A DNA stretch of 64,000 nt from VRUE01 sp963720805 (GCA_963720805.1 CAVRGT010000009.1:1-64000), one strand, 5' to 3'. Counted from the stretch's first letter, positions 42,586-52,035 are shown. Numbers and translations: made by a program. Notes: generated by a model not told the origin, from the letters alone.

Positions 42586-43680
42586 TTAGCGGACGTGGAT
42601 CCCTTCGCCGGTTATGCGCCCAATGTCGTTGCTGAGACCGATAAAGAAGAGCATCGCGACAAGGATGATGCCAACCGCGCTGGCGCGCTCCATCGTCCGC
42701 AATGAGACCGGCGTCCCGCGCAGCTTCTCGATCAGGGCCCAGAAGATGTGACCACCGTCCAGCGGCAGGATCGGCAGCAGGTTGATCAAACCGAGCGAGA
42801 GGCTGACGAGGGCGAGCAAGAAAAGCGAGGGATAGACGCCCACGTCGATCGTCTGGTGAGCAGCGTCGCTGATGCCGACCACGCCGGAGATTTCCTTGCG
42901 CTGTTTGGACTCGAAGATGCGCGCGAAGACTGATCCGGTCTTGCCGGCGACGAGGGAAATCGTATCCACAGCGCGGGTGGCGGCGGCGCCAACACTGACG
43001 TCTTCGGGAACGGTCTTGTAGGAAACGCCGATTAGGGACGTGGCGAATTCCTTCTTGTATTCCGGCCTGATGGAAATTGTCTGTACTGCGCCCTGGCGGC
43101 TAATCGTCAGGCGAACGGGCGAGGGCGAGGGCGCGAGGCAGCCGTCATCTTTCTGCCGGCAGCCGTGGGAGGCGATCGCTTCGCTCAGTTTTTCGTGCCG
43201 TTGCACCGAGCTCAGATTTGCGTAGGACCTGCCGTCGACGGCGAGGATCTTGTCGCCGACCCGAAGTACCTTCGAGGCAGGGGTACCGCTGCGGAGCTCG
43301 CCGACGGACTGGGTAACCCGCTGAGCGTCGGCGAAGTAGATGAAGACCAGAATCGCGAAGGCGAGCACGATGTTCACGGCGGGCCCCGCTGCGATCACGA
43401 CGATCCGCTTCCAGACCGACTGACGGTGGTACGCGCGCGGCTCGACCTCGGGAGGAAGCTCCTCCTCGGGGCTCATGCCGCTGATTTTGACGAAGCCGCC
43501 AATCGGGATCGTCGCGATCCCGTACTCGGTCTCGCCGCGTTTGAACGAGACCAGTTTGGGCCCGAAGAAGAGGAAGAACTTCTCGACCCGCATCCCGGTC
43601 GCCTTGGCGGCAAAGAAGTGCCCCGCCTCGTGGAGGATGATCAGCAGCGAGAAGCCAAGAAATACCAGCAGCCAACTCAT
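42586..43680 (-). CDS. rseP: Site-2 intramembrane metalloprotease RseP
   Basis: Cleaves membrane-anchored anti-sigma factors. ATG 43680 overlaps the dxr stop (ATGA) and gives 364 residues. Zinc site HEAGH at 17-21, the PDZ domain around ELRSGTPASKVLRVGDKILA (about 165-230), and the second metal motif INLLPILPLDGGHIFW near the end. At least four membrane helices are visible. Two cysteine-bearing insertions in the PDZ (GCRQKDDGC) may form a disulfide. Good candidates for its substrates are the membrane regulators encoded elsewhere in the window, but nothing here shows that. Confidence 0.93.
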   Translation of the reverse strand: MSWLLVFLGFSLLIILHEAGHFFAAKATGMRVEKFFLFFGPKLVSFKRGETEYGIATIPIGGFVKISGMSPEEELPPEVEPRAYHRQSVWKRIVVIAAGPAVNIVLAFAILVFIYFADAQRVTQSVGELRSGTPASKVLRVGDKILAVDGRSYANLSSVQRHEKLSEAIASHGCRQKDDGCLAPSPSPVRLTISRQGAVQTISIRPEYKKEFATSLIGVSYKTVPEDVSVGAAATRAVDTISLVAGKTGSVFARIFESKQRKEISGVVGISDAAHQTIDVGVYPSLFLLALVSLSLGLINLLPILPLDGGHIFWALIEKLRGTPVSLRTMERASAVGIILVAMLFFIGLSNDIGRITGEGIHVR

Positions 43681-44825
43681 ACCCGTGCCAACCCCCCAAC
43701 CTCCTCTTCGGTGCGGCGCCGGGCCTCGGCGTCGACGGCAAAGAGATCCTCGAAGTGGGTGGGCTGGACCGCCGGCATCGCGGCAAGGACCCGCTCGATC
43801 AGGGCCGGGATCGCGGTAAAGCCGATCTTGCCGGCGAGGAAGGCGGCGACCGCGACCTCGTCGGCGGCGTTGAGCACGCACGGCGCGGTCCCCCCCGCCC
43901 TGCCGGCCTCGAGCGCCAGCCGCAGACAGGCAAAAGTCTCGAGGTCCGGCGGCTCGAAGCTGAGCTGCCCGACCGCCGCCAGGTCGAGTCGCGGCACCGC
44001 GACGTCGGCGCGTTCGGGGTAATGCAGAGCGTAGGAGATCGGCACCCGCATGTCCGGGTAGCCGAGGTGGGCCAGGGTGGCGCCGTCGTTGAGGTCGATC
44101 AGCGAGTGGACGATCGACTGCGGGTGGACGACCACCTCGATCGCCTCGAACGGCACGCCGAAGAGGTGGTGGGCCTCGATCGCCTCGAAGCCCTTGTTCA
44201 TCAGGGTCGCCGAGTCGATCGTGATCCGCCCGCCCATCGCCCAGGTCGGGTGCGCGAGCGCCTCCTCGACGCTGACCCCGTCGAGATCGGTGCGACCGCG
44301 GAACGGGCCCCCCGAGGCGGTCAGAACCAGGCGATCGACTGTTCCCGGCGTCGGCTCGGCGCCAATCAGCTGGAAGAGCGCCGAGTGCTCGGAGTCGACC
44401 GGCAGCAGGCGCGCGCCCGTCGCCTCGGCCAGGGCCATCGTCAGCTCGCCGCCGATTACCAGGCTCTCCTTGTTGGCGAGGGCGACGTCGATCCCCTCGC
44501 CGAGGGCGACGATCGTCGGGCCGAGGCCCGCGGCGCCGACGATGCCGTTGAGGACCAGGTCTGCTTCAGAGGCAAGAATCAGCTCGCGAATACCCTCCTC
44601 GCCCTCGAGCACCTGGCCGTCCCAGGCGCCGCGGGCCGCACGAGCCGAGTCGACGTCGGCGAAGGCGACGGATCGCACCCCGTACTCGCTTGCCTGGGCC
44701 AACACGCGCTCCCAGCTCGAGCCGGCCGCCAGCGCGACGACCTCGAGCTCCTCCGAGGCAGCGACGATCTCGAGCGCCTGCGTGCCGATCGAGCCGGTGC
44801 TGCCGAGGATTGCCAGCTTCTTCAT
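43677..44825 (-). CDS. dxr: 1-deoxy-D-xylulose 5-phosphate reductoisomerase
   Basis: Second MEP-pathway enzyme, converting DXP to MEP with NADPH. The 382-residue protein shows the cofactor motif ILGSTGSIGTQALEIV, the metal/substrate loop LPVDSEHSALFQL, ASGGPFRGRTD (flexible loop over the active site) and MGGRITIDSATLMNKGFEAI. All catalytic residues appear present. The C-terminal domain ends with TEEEVGGLARV. It overlaps rseP by four bases and follows cdsA by 19 bp, as in many bacteria. Confidence 0.95.
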   Translation of the reverse strand: MKKLAILGSTGSIGTQALEIVAASEELEVVALAAGSSWERVLAQASEYGVRSVAFADVDSARAARGAWDGQVLEGEEGIRELILASEADLVLNGIVGAAGLGPTIVALGEGIDVALANKESLVIGGELTMALAEATGARLLPVDSEHSALFQLIGAEPTPGTVDRLVLTASGGPFRGRTDLDGVSVEEALAHPTWAMGGRITIDSATLMNKGFEAIEAHHLFGVPFEAIEVVVHPQSIVHSLIDLNDGATLAHLGYPDMRVPISYALHYPERADVAVPRLDLAAVGQLSFEPPDLETFACLRLALEAGRAGGTAPCVLNAADEVAVAAFLAGKIGFTAIPALIERVLAAMPAVQPTHFEDLFAVDAEARRRTEEEVGGLARV

Positions 44826-44844
44826 CCAGATCAGTGTAGGTAGC

Positions 44845-45735
44845 TCAGTAGATCAGCTGGACGGCGAGGTAGTAGGCGACGACCACGGTGAAGAAAACAG
44901 CGTCGAGGCGGTCGAGGATGCCGCCGTGTGGGCCGAAGAGGGTGCCGGTGTCCTTGGTGCCCAGGTCGCGCTTCAGCATCGACTCGAAGAGGTCGCCGAT
45001 CGGAGCGACCGCGGCGACCGCGGCACCGATGATCAGGGCATCCACCCCGGAGAACCAGTCCTGGTAGAGGCCGGCGAACCAGAAGGCCATCGTGCCGATC
45101 ACAAAGCCGCCAACGAGTCCCTCCAGGGTCTTGTTCGGGGAAAGGCTGGGGGCGATCTTGTGCGAGCCGAACATGCGCCCGGTGGCGTAGGCGCCGGTGT
45201 CGGCGGCGAAGGTGCCGACAAGGACATCGATCAGCAATGCCGCGCCGTGGTGGGGCAGGTCGCGCAGCAGGACCGCGTGAGCCAGGGGGATGCCGATCCA
45301 GACGATGCCGAGCAGCGTCACTCCCATCGAGACCGTGATGCCGTCGCGGTGCTCGTGGCCGACGCCGAAGAGGAAGAGCACCGGGAAGCAGGCAGCGAGG
45401 ATCAGCAGCACGTTGAAGGCGGTGCCGAAATGGGCGGCGAGGATCAGGGCCGCGACCGAAAGGTAGGCGGCCCGGGAGATCGGCCGAGCTGCCTCGGTCA
45501 TCGCCAGGTACTCGCGCAGGCAGACGACGCCGACGGCGATCATCGCGACCGCGAAGACCAGCCCGCCGGCAACCGTGATCGCGATCGCGAAGACGATCGC
45601 CGGGATCGCGAAGACGATGCGTTTGGCGGTCTCGCCGCCGTCGCCACGTTTGCGCCGCGGCGGCCTTGGCGGCCTTGGCGCCCGTTTGGGCGCGGGCTCG
45701 GAGTCGAGCAGATCGTCGTCGAAGAGGTCCTGCAT
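44845..45735 (-). CDS. cdsA: Phosphatidate cytidylyltransferase CdsA
   Basis: Makes CDP-diacylglycerol from phosphatidate and CTP. The start ATG 45735 (overlapping the uppS stop) gives 296 residues; longer upstream codons are antisense-like. After a Pro/Arg-rich N-terminus come about eight helices. The CdsA signature is LKRDLGTKDTG followed by GPHGGILDRLDAVFFT. The product feeds the CDP-alcohol phosphatidyltransferase encoded 11 kb away. Order uppS-cdsA-dxr-rseP is conserved widely. Confidence 0.93.
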   Translation of the reverse strand: MQDLFDDDLLDSEPAPKRAPRPPRPPRRKRGDGGETAKRIVFAIPAIVFAIAITVAGGLVFAVAMIAVGVVCLREYLAMTEAARPISRAAYLSVAALILAAHFGTAFNVLLILAACFPVLFLFGVGHEHRDGITVSMGVTLLGIVWIGIPLAHAVLLRDLPHHGAALLIDVLVGTFAADTGAYATGRMFGSHKIAPSLSPNKTLEGLVGGFVIGTMAFWFAGLYQDWFSGVDALIIGAAVAAVAPIGDLFESMLKRDLGTKDTGTLFGPHGGILDRLDAVFFTVVVAYYLAVQLIY

Positions 45736-46406
45736 CAGGTCCTCGCCCCGAAACGGCGCCGGCGCGCATCGAACTCGCGCAGGCACTCCTCGAGCGCGGT
45801 GCGACCGAAGTCCGGCCAGAGCTCGTCGCGGAAGACGAGCTCCGAGTAGGCGCACTGCCAGAGCAGGTAGTTGGAGATCCGCTGCTCGCCGCTGGTGCGG
45901 ATCAGCAGGTCGGGGTCGTGCATCTCGGGCGCGTAGAGCAGGCGCTGGAACTCCTCCTCGGAGTCGCCCTCGAAGTGCCGTGCCGCGTCGATGATCTCCG
46001 CCCGGCCGCCGTAGTTGAAGGCGACGAAGAGGGTGATCCGCTCGTTGTCCTCGGTCGTCTCTTCGGACCAGTCCATGCGGCGGGCAAGCTCCTCGGAGAC
46101 GCCGTCGCGGCGGCCGATGAAGCGCATCCGCACGCCCTCCTCGTTTAGCTCCGGCGTCTCGGAGGCGATCCGCTCGCCGAACATCGCCATCAAGCCCTCG
46201 ACCTCCGCCGCCGGCCGCGACCAGTTCTCGGTTGAGAACGAGTAAACGGTCAGCTCCTCGATGCCCAGCTCGACCGCGTCGCGCAGCCGCGCCTTGACCG
46301 TGTCGGCTCCCGCCCGGTGCCCCTCTATGACCGGCAGGCCCTGATTCTGGGCCCAGCGCCCGTTGCCGTCGGTGATGATCGCCACGTACCGCGCGGAGGT
46401 ACTCAC
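45735..46406 (-). CDS. uppS: Undecaprenyl diphosphate synthase UppS
   Basis: A cis-prenyltransferase of 223 residues that makes the C55 wall carrier lipid. The start MSTSARYVAIITDGNGRWA contains the pyrophosphate-binding DGNGRWA; GHRAGADTVK, TVYSFSTENWSRP, FVAFNYGGRAEI and LLIRTSGEQRISNYLLWQ follow in the expected order, with a Glu metal ligand. It ends GRTALEECLREFDARRR. The start is four bases inside the frr stop region, so translation is coupled. Confidence 0.93.
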   Translation of the reverse strand: MSTSARYVAIITDGNGRWAQNQGLPVIEGHRAGADTVKARLRDAVELGIEELTVYSFSTENWSRPAAEVEGLMAMFGERIASETPELNEEGVRMRFIGRRDGVSEELARRMDWSEETTEDNERITLFVAFNYGGRAEIIDAARHFEGDSEEEFQRLLYAPEMHDPDLLIRTSGEQRISNYLLWQCAYSELVFRDELWPDFGRTALEECLREFDARRRRFGART

Positions 46407-46966
46407 ACCTCCAGGATCTCCTCTTCCTTCCCCTTGAGGAGAGAGTCGATCTCGGCGATCGAGTCGTCGGTCTGCTTCTGCAGGGCGGACTCGGCGCGGC
46501 GCTCGTCGTCCTCGCCGACTTCGCCCTCGTTTTTCAGCTCGCGCAGATCCTGCATCACGTCGCGGCGAACATTGCGGATCGCGACCCGGCCCTCCTCGGC
46601 GACACCGTGGACGACCTTGACCATCTCGCGCCGGCGCTCCTCGGTCAGCTCGGGGATCTGTAGCCGCACGACGTTGCCGTCGTTGCTCGGCGTCAGGCCG
46701 ACGTCGGACTCCTGAATCGCTTTCTCGATCGCCCCGATCGAGCCCTTGTCGAAGGGCGTAACGGTGAGCAGGCGGGCGTCGGAGGTGGCGATGTTGGCCA
46801 GCTGCTTGAGCGGGGTCTGGGCGCCGTAGTAGTCGACCATGATGCGGTCGAGCAGGTGCGGTGAGGCGCGCCCGGTGCGCACCGTGGCCAGCTCGCCACG
46901 GCTGGATTCGACCGACTTCGTCATCCGGCCTTCGGCGTCCTTGAGCAGTTCGTCGATCAGCTCCAC
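46403..46966 (-). CDS. frr: Ribosome recycling factor
   Basis: Splits post-termination ribosomes with EF-G. A 187-residue L-shaped protein: MELIDELLKDAEGRMTKSVE, TVRTGRASPHLLDRIMVDYY, GAQTPLKQLANI and TEERRREMVKVVHGVAEEGR are the RRF signature elements; the C-terminal helix carries Lys/Glu pairs. Between pyrH (16 bp upstream) and uppS (overlapping). Normal length. Confidence 0.96.
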   Translation of the reverse strand: MELIDELLKDAEGRMTKSVESSRGELATVRTGRASPHLLDRIMVDYYGAQTPLKQLANIATSDARLLTVTPFDKGSIGAIEKAIQESDVGLTPSNDGNVVRLQIPELTEERRREMVKVVHGVAEEGRVAIRNVRRDVMQDLRELKNEGEVGEDDERRAESALQKQTDDSIAEIDSLLKGKEEEILEV

Positions 46967-46982
46967 TGGGCTCCCGTTGTCG

Positions 46983-47717
46983 TCACTCGGCGGGCGCGCT
47001 GGAGACCAGCGTTCCCACCCTCTCGCCGCTGACGATCCTATCTATGTTGCCGGCGTCTCCCATGTTGAAGACGTAGATCGGCAGGTCGTTGTCCATGCAG
47101 AGCGAGAGCGCGGTCGAGTCCATCACCTTGAGTTCGCGCTCGATCGCTTCGCGGTGGCTGAGCGCGGCGATGAACTTTGCCTCGGGGTTGGTCGCCGGGT
47201 CGGAGTCATAGACGCCCTCCACCCCGTTCTTTGCCATCAGGATCGCTTCCGCGTGGATCTCCAGCGCCCGCAGGGCCGCGGCGGTGTCGGTGGTGAAGAA
47301 CGGGTTGCCGGTGCCGGCGGCAAAGATCACCACGCGCCCCTTCTCGAGGTGGCGCATCGCGCGCCGGCGGATGTAGGGCTCGGCGACCTCCTTGACGTCG
47401 ATCGCCGAGAGCACCCGCGTGTGCTCGCCGGTCTTCTCCAGCGCGTCCTGCAGCGTCAGCGCGTTCAGCACCGTCGCCAGCATTCCCATGTAGTCGCCGG
47501 TGGCGCGGTCCATGCCCTCGGCCGCGGCGGAGAGGCCGCGGTAGATGTTGCCGGCGCCGACGACGATCGCGACCTCGACCCCACGGGCGCGGATTGCCGA
47601 GACCTGCTCGGCGATCCGCTTAACCTCTCCCGCGTCGGTGCCGTGGGAGAGGTCGCCCATCAGCGCCTCGCCCGAGAGCTTGAGCAGGATCCGTTTGAAC
47701 TGGGGGTCGTTGGCCAT
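46983..47717 (-). CDS. pyrH: UMP kinase
   Basis: Phosphorylates UMP to UDP for nucleic-acid and cell-wall precursors. It has 244 residues: LLKLSGEALMGDLSHGTD (phosphate site), VAIVVGAGNIYRG, VIFAAGTGNPFFTTDTAAAL and AKNGVEGVYDSDP match the amino-acid-kinase fold of bacterial PyrH. Hexameric in other bacteria, feedback-regulated by UTP. Fifteen bases after tsf in the same operon. Confidence 0.96.
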   Translation of the reverse strand: MANDPQFKRILLKLSGEALMGDLSHGTDAGEVKRIAEQVSAIRARGVEVAIVVGAGNIYRGLSAAAEGMDRATGDYMGMLATVLNALTLQDALEKTGEHTRVLSAIDVKEVAEPYIRRRAMRHLEKGRVVIFAAGTGNPFFTTDTAAALRALEIHAEAILMAKNGVEGVYDSDPATNPEAKFIAALSHREAIERELKVMDSTALSLCMDNDLPIYVFNMGDAGNIDRIVSGERVGTLVSSAPAE

Positions 47718-47731
47718 CTAGGCCCGCGAGC

Positions 47732-48337
47732 CTATTCGTCGCCGACGCGGAAGTAGGCGAAGCGAGCGATTCGGACGTTCTCGCCGGTCTTGGCGGCGAG
47801 CTCCTGGCGCAGCTCCTCGATCGACTTCGAGTCGTGCTTCTCGGCGTTGACGTGCGACTGGTCGAGCAGGGCGACTTCCTGGCCCCACTTGGCGAGCTGG
47901 CCGTCGACGATCTTCTCGACCACGTTGTCGGGCTTGCCTTCTTCGCGCGCCTTCTCCTCGAAGACCCGCTTTTCGGCCTCACGCTCCTCGGCCGAGATTT
48001 CATCGGTGGTGACGTATTGCGGCGAGGTCGCGGCGACGTGCAGCGCAACCTCGTAGGCAAACGCCTTGAAGTCCTCGTTGCGAGCGACGAAGTCGGTCTC
48101 GCACTGGACCTCCACCATCGCCCCGACCTTGTCGTTGGCGTGGATGTAGGAGGCGACAACGCCCTCGTTCGTCCCCCGCCCTGCGCGCTTGGCGGCAGAG
48201 GCCTGACCCTTCACCCGCAGAATCTCAACCGCCCGATCGACATCCCCCTCGGACTCGGTCAAGGCGGCCTTGCAATCCATCATCGCCGCCCCGGTCTGAT
48301 CCCGCAGCGCCTTCACATCAGCAGCCGTGACGCTCAC
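47732..48337 (-). CDS. tsf: Elongation factor Ts
   Basis: Guanine-nucleotide exchange factor for EF-Tu. The GTG start at 48337 overlaps the rpsB stop. At 201 residues it is the short form, as in Thermus (about 196), rather than the 280-residue form of E. coli. The N-terminal UBA-like domain (VTAADVKALRDQTGAAMMDC, KAALTESEGDVDRAVEILR) and the core TDFVARNEDFKAFAYEVALH with the essential TDFV motif are present. Confidence 0.95.
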   Translation of the reverse strand: MSVTAADVKALRDQTGAAMMDCKAALTESEGDVDRAVEILRVKGQASAAKRAGRGTNEGVVASYIHANDKVGAMVEVQCETDFVARNEDFKAFAYEVALHVAATSPQYVTTDEISAEEREAEKRVFEEKAREEGKPDNVVEKIVDGQLAKWGQEVALLDQSHVNAEKHDSKSIEELRQELAAKTGENVRIARFAYFRVGDE

Positions 48338-49619
48338 GACTCCCCTCCCTCTTTAGCAGCCTCATCTTTCCCAGCAGCAGCCGCCTCGGCAGGAGCTTTC
48401 TCCTCCGACACAGGCTCAGCAGCCTTCTCTTGTGCGGCGGGCTGCTCCGGTGCCTTCTCTGTGGTTACGGGCTCCGCTGGAGCCTTCTCCGCGGCAGCAG
48501 GCTCAGCCGGCTTCTCAGCGGCAACCGGAGCCCCCGCTTTCGCCTCGGGCTCCGCCACCTTGGCCGGGGCCTGGGCCTTAGGCGCTCCGCCTGCGGGTGG
48601 CGGTGTAGGGGGTACCGCCCCCGAGGACGCTTTAGCGACCGCAGGGGGCGGTGGGTCCCCTGCACCGACAGGACCCGCAGCCGGGGCGTTTGAACCCTTA
48701 GCCGGAGAACCCTTAGCCGGAGAACCCTGCGCCTGACCCTGAGCGGGAGCCGCCTGCTGAGCCTGCTGCTGCGCCGCCTGAGCCTGCTTAGCAACCTCCG
48801 CTTCAGCCGCAACTTCTTAGCCGCTTCCTCAGCCGCAACCCGCTCCTTCTCTTCTTCCTCGCGCTTCTTGCGCTCTTCTTCCTCCTTCTTGCGCCGCTCC
48901 ATTTCCTCGGCGATCCGCTTCTCCTCCTGGACCCGCCAGGCGCCGGCGCCCTGCTCGATCGCGCCGCCGATCGTGCCGATCACCAGCTGGCAGGAACGGA
49001 TCGCATCGTCGTTGCCGGGGATCACGTAGTCGATCGGCTTCGGGTCGCAGTTGGTGTCGACCAGGCCGATGATCGGGATCCGCAGGCGAGCGGCCTCGCG
49101 CACGGCGATCTCCTCGGTTTTCAGGTCGGTGACGAAGACGGCGTCGGGCAGGCGGTCCATGTCGCGCACGCCGCCGAGGTTGAACTCGAGCTTGGCGAGT
49201 TCGGCCAGCATTCCCATCCGCTCCTTGGTCGGCAGCAGCTCGAGCTTGCCCTCGTCGCGCCAGCCGGTCAGCTCGTGCAGGCGCGCGATCCGCGCCGACA
49301 TCGTGTTGAAGTTGGTCAGCAGGCCACCCAGCCAGCGCTGGTTGACGTAGGGCATCTTGCAGCGGTCGGCCCATTCTTCGACCGGGCCGCGGGCCTGCTT
49401 CTTGGTGCCGACGAAGAGCACCGTGCCGCCACCGCTGGCGAGCTCGCCGACGAAGCGGCGCGCGTTCTCCAGCAGCGCCTCGGTCTGGATCAGGTCGATG
49501 ATGTGGATCCCGTCCAGCTCGCCGAAGATGTAGCGGCGCATGTTCGGGTTCCAGCGACGGGTCTGGTGGCCGAAGTGGACTCCGGCCTCCAGCAGCTCTT
49601 TGAGGCCTGCCTCTGGCAT
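48334..49619 (-). CDS. rpsB: 30S ribosomal protein S2 with a long C-terminal extension (one frameshift)
   Basis: Residues 1-230 are a normal uS2 (GVHFGHQTRRWNPNMRRYIF, NQRWLGGLLTNFNT, PDAVFVTDLKTEEIAVREA, IPGNDDAIRSCQLVIGTIGG). A Glu/Lys/Arg helix (about 235-270) follows. Near 48819 one G is missing; with it restored the frame continues for about 160 residues rich in Ala, Pro and Glu (EKPAEPAAAEKAPAEPVTTE and similar) to a TGA at 48334 that overlaps the tsf GTG. The overlap supports this corrected end. Typical S2 is about 250 residues, so the tail nearly doubles it; it is probably disordered and solvent-exposed on the small subunit. Confidence 0.92.
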
Positions 49620-49751
49620 TGGTGAAGCTCCTTGTTTTGGGGCTGCTTCCCCGCCGCCCTTGCCGGGATCCGGCGCAATGCCGGTCAGGATCCGGGTCGG
49701 TGTCGACGGGGGTTGGTTTCCGAGCCGACGATTGTAGAGGGGCGAGCGGAG
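49620..49751 (-). promoter_or_regulatory. rpsB leader with possible promoter
   Basis: The 132-bp gap between rluD and rpsB. A minus-strand TACAAT (+ strand 49731-49736) could be a -10; the -35 is weak. The leader of about 100 nt holds GGATCC-rich arms that may fold, and AAGGAG precedes the rpsB ATG. S2 represses its own mRNA in other bacteria; autoregulation here is a guess. Confidence 0.4.
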
Positions 49752-50430
49752 CTAAGTGGTGCGGGCCGCTTCCAGCGCCGCGGCAAGGTCGGCGGGCAGC
49801 TCGGAGCGAGAAGCTCATCCGCTCGCCGCTGGCGGGATGGTCGAAGGCGAGCCGGTGGGCGTGGAGGAACTGGCGCTCGAGGCCGTACTTGCGCTCGCCG
49901 CCGTAGGTCGCGTCGCCGACCAGGGGGTGGCCGATCGCGGCGAAGTGGGCGCGGATCTGGTGGGTGCGGCCGGTCTCCAGACGGGCCTCGAGGTAGGTCT
50001 CGGCGCTGAGCAGCTCGATCACCTCGAAGTGGGTGCGGGCCTGGCGCGAGGCGGCGCCCGAGACCGCCATCCGGTGGCGCTGGCGCGAGGCGCGTCCGAT
50101 CGGGGCGTCGATCGTGCCGGTGCGCGAGGCGAGGCGGCCCTCGCGCCAGGGCGAGGTAGATCGCGCTCGACCTCGCGGCGCTGCACCTGGGCCTGCAGGG
50201 CCGCGTGGGTCGCATCGTTGCGGGCGACGACGAGCAGGCCGCTGGTGTCCTTGTCGAGCCGGTGGACGATCCCCGGCCGCTCGGGGTCGGCGCCGCCGCC
50301 GAGCAGGTCGCCGAGCTCGTCGACCAGGGTCGGGCCGCTGGTGCGAGGGCGCCGGGTGAACGACCAGCCCCGCCGGCTTGTCAACCACCGCCAGGTCGTC
50401 GTCGACATGGACGATCCGCAGCTCCGTGAC
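49752..50430 (-). CDS. rluD: RluD/RluA-family pseudouridine synthase (frameshifts)
   Basis: Converts specific uridines of 23S rRNA to pseudouridine. The core is LRIVHVDDDLAVVDKPAGLV, GIVHRLDKDTSGLLVVARND (catalytic Asp in HRLDKDT), QARTHFEVIELLSAETYLEA, GRTHQIRAHFAAIGHPLVGD and YGLERQFLHAHRLAFDHP. Frame changes occur near 50345, 50150 and 49800. There is no good start codon, because the reading frame is continuous with the end of the upstream lspA; either the two are fused or a start/stop has been lost to an indel. No S4 domain. Confidence 0.85.
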
Positions 50431-50951
50431 TCCAACCCCACCCGCTCGGTGCGCTTTATGCCCATCCAGGGAGCAAAAGGCGCACCGGAAGTCATCGGGG
50501 TCGCGCAGGTAGGAGAGGGCGAGGAGCAGGACGCCGCCGGTGACGGCGACGTCGGCGAGGTTGAAGGCGGGCCAGCTGCCGATCGGATGTAGTCGGTGAC
50601 CGCGTCGGCCCGGATCCGGTCGGCGAGGTTGCCGAGCGCGCCGCCGGCGAGCAGCCCGGCCGCGACCCACATCCCGGGCCGGGTCGGGTCGCGGGCGAAG
50701 AGGTAGCCGACGACGCCCAGCGCCAGCGGCGGTGAGCGAGCACGAGGCCGACGCCGCCGCCGCTGGCGAGCCCGAAGGCGACGCCGCTGTTGTGCGAGAG
50801 GGTCAGGTCGAGCGGACCGAGCACGTCGACGTTCTGGCCGGGAACCAGGTTCGCTTCGATCAGCGGCCTTCGCCGCCTGGTCGGCGACGACGACGAGACC
50901 GCAGAGCGCTCCCGCCAGGCGCCAGGCGCGGCCGCTCGCTGCGCCGCTCAC
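50431..50951 (-). CDS. lspA: Lipoprotein signal peptidase LspA (frameshifts)
   Basis: Removes signal peptides from prolipoproteins in the membrane. The GTG at 50951 overlaps the yggT stop; RLAGALCGLVVVADQAAKA starts the first helix with the conserved Asp. Then come NVDVLGPLDLTLSHNSGVAF and AAGLLAGGALGNLADRIRAD, and the second catalytic segment AFNLADVAVTGGVLLLALSY with the NxxD pair. Frame changes near 50865, 50735 and 50580. After YLRDPDDFRCAFCSLDG the frame continues without a stop into rluD. Confidence 0.85.
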
Positions 50952-51254
50952 CCTTCGATCAGGCCGACGACGACGGCGCGCAGCGATGAAGAGCAGCGAT
51001 GATCGCCGAGCATCGGGCTGAGGTCGAGCGCGAAGCCGCCACCGCCGATCGGCGGCAGGAAGCGCCGGAAGAGGTTGAGGTAGGGATCGGTGGTCTCTTT
51101 GACGAAGTCGAGCGTCGCCCGCAGCGCCCGGTTGTAGGGCATGCGCGGGATCCAGGAGATCAGCACGTTGAGAAGATCAGGATGATGTAGACGAGGAAGA
51201 GCGCGCTGACGTAGTCGGCGACGTCGTAGCGGGTGATGGCCAGCAGCAGGTCAT
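50948..51254 (-). CDS. YggT-family membrane protein (frameshifts)
   Basis: A small protein of about 100 residues with two membrane helices. Readable parts are LLLAITRYDVADYVSALFLV, LISWIPRMPYNRALRATLDF, VKETTDPYLNLFRRFLPPIG and the final RAVVVGLIEG. The block FVKETTDPYLNLFRRFLPP is the YggT signature. Encoded between proC (overlapping ATGA) and lspA (overlapping GTGA), next to sepF, the usual place for this family in Gram-positive division clusters, where it is linked to septum or membrane organisation. Confidence 0.82.
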
Positions 51255-51996
51255 CCGCCGCATCCTCTCCAGCGAGGCCCGCACGGCGGCCTCGAAGGCC
51301 TCACGCGCCCCCTCTCGGTCCAGCGCCTCCAGCCCGGCCTCGGTGCTGCCGCCCGGCGAGGCGACCGCCTCGCGCACGTCGGCGGGGTGCCGCGAGCGCG
51401 CAGCAGCTCCGCCGTCCCGGCGGTCGTCTCGACCACCAGCTCCCGGGCCAACTCCGCATCGAGCCCGTCGGCGCGCCCGCATCGGCGATCGCCTCGACCG
51501 CCAGCGCCAGGTAGGCGGGCGCGCAGCCCATCACCGCCGTCGCCGCATCGAAATGCTCGATCGGGCAGCTCGACCACATGCCCAAGCGCCTCGAGCACGC
51601 CCGCAGCTCCGCGCTCGGGCTCGCCGGCGACGCAGAGCACGCCCTTGCGCACCTCGACCCCGACGTTGGGCATCACCCGAAACACGTCGGCATCGGGAAA
51701 AGCCGCCGCGACCGCTCCAGCGAGGTGGCCCCGAGCAGCGAGACGACGACCTTCGCGCCCGCCAAGCTCCGCCGCGGCCTCATCGAGCTTCGCCGGCTTC
51801 ACCGCCAGCACGACCAGATCGGCCCGCTCGGCAAGCTCCCCGTTCGAGGCGACCGCCTCGCCGCCAAGCTCCTCGGCCAGCTTCGCCGCGCGCCCGAGCC
51901 GGAGTCGGTGAAGAGCATCGCGTCGAACGGCGCCGCTGCAGCCCACGCGCCATAGCCGCAGCCATGTTTCCCGAACCGACAGAAGCCGACGATCAT
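51251..51996 (-). CDS. proC: Pyrroline-5-carboxylate reductase ProC (frameshifts)
   Basis: Last step of proline synthesis, NAD(P)H-dependent. From ATG 51996: MIVGFC, then in the next frame GSGNMAAAMARGLQ (Rossmann motif), LAEELGGEAVASNGELAERA, DLVVLAVKPAKLDEAAAELG, RVMPNVGVEVRKGVLCVAGE, FDAATAVMGCAPAYLALAVE, and the C-terminal PADVREAVASPGGSTEAGLE, the ProC signature. At least six indels. About 250 residues when joined. Sits between sepF and yggT, as in several Gram-positive clusters. Confidence 0.9.
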
Positions 51997-52035
51997 CGAC
52001 CGCAGGCAGACTCGAGAGGAAGGCGGGGCACGCCG

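Noticed and set aside
48800..48830. Programmed frameshift in rpsB
   Set aside because: No slippery heptamer or conserved signal is visible; a missing G in a repeat-rich stretch explains it more simply.
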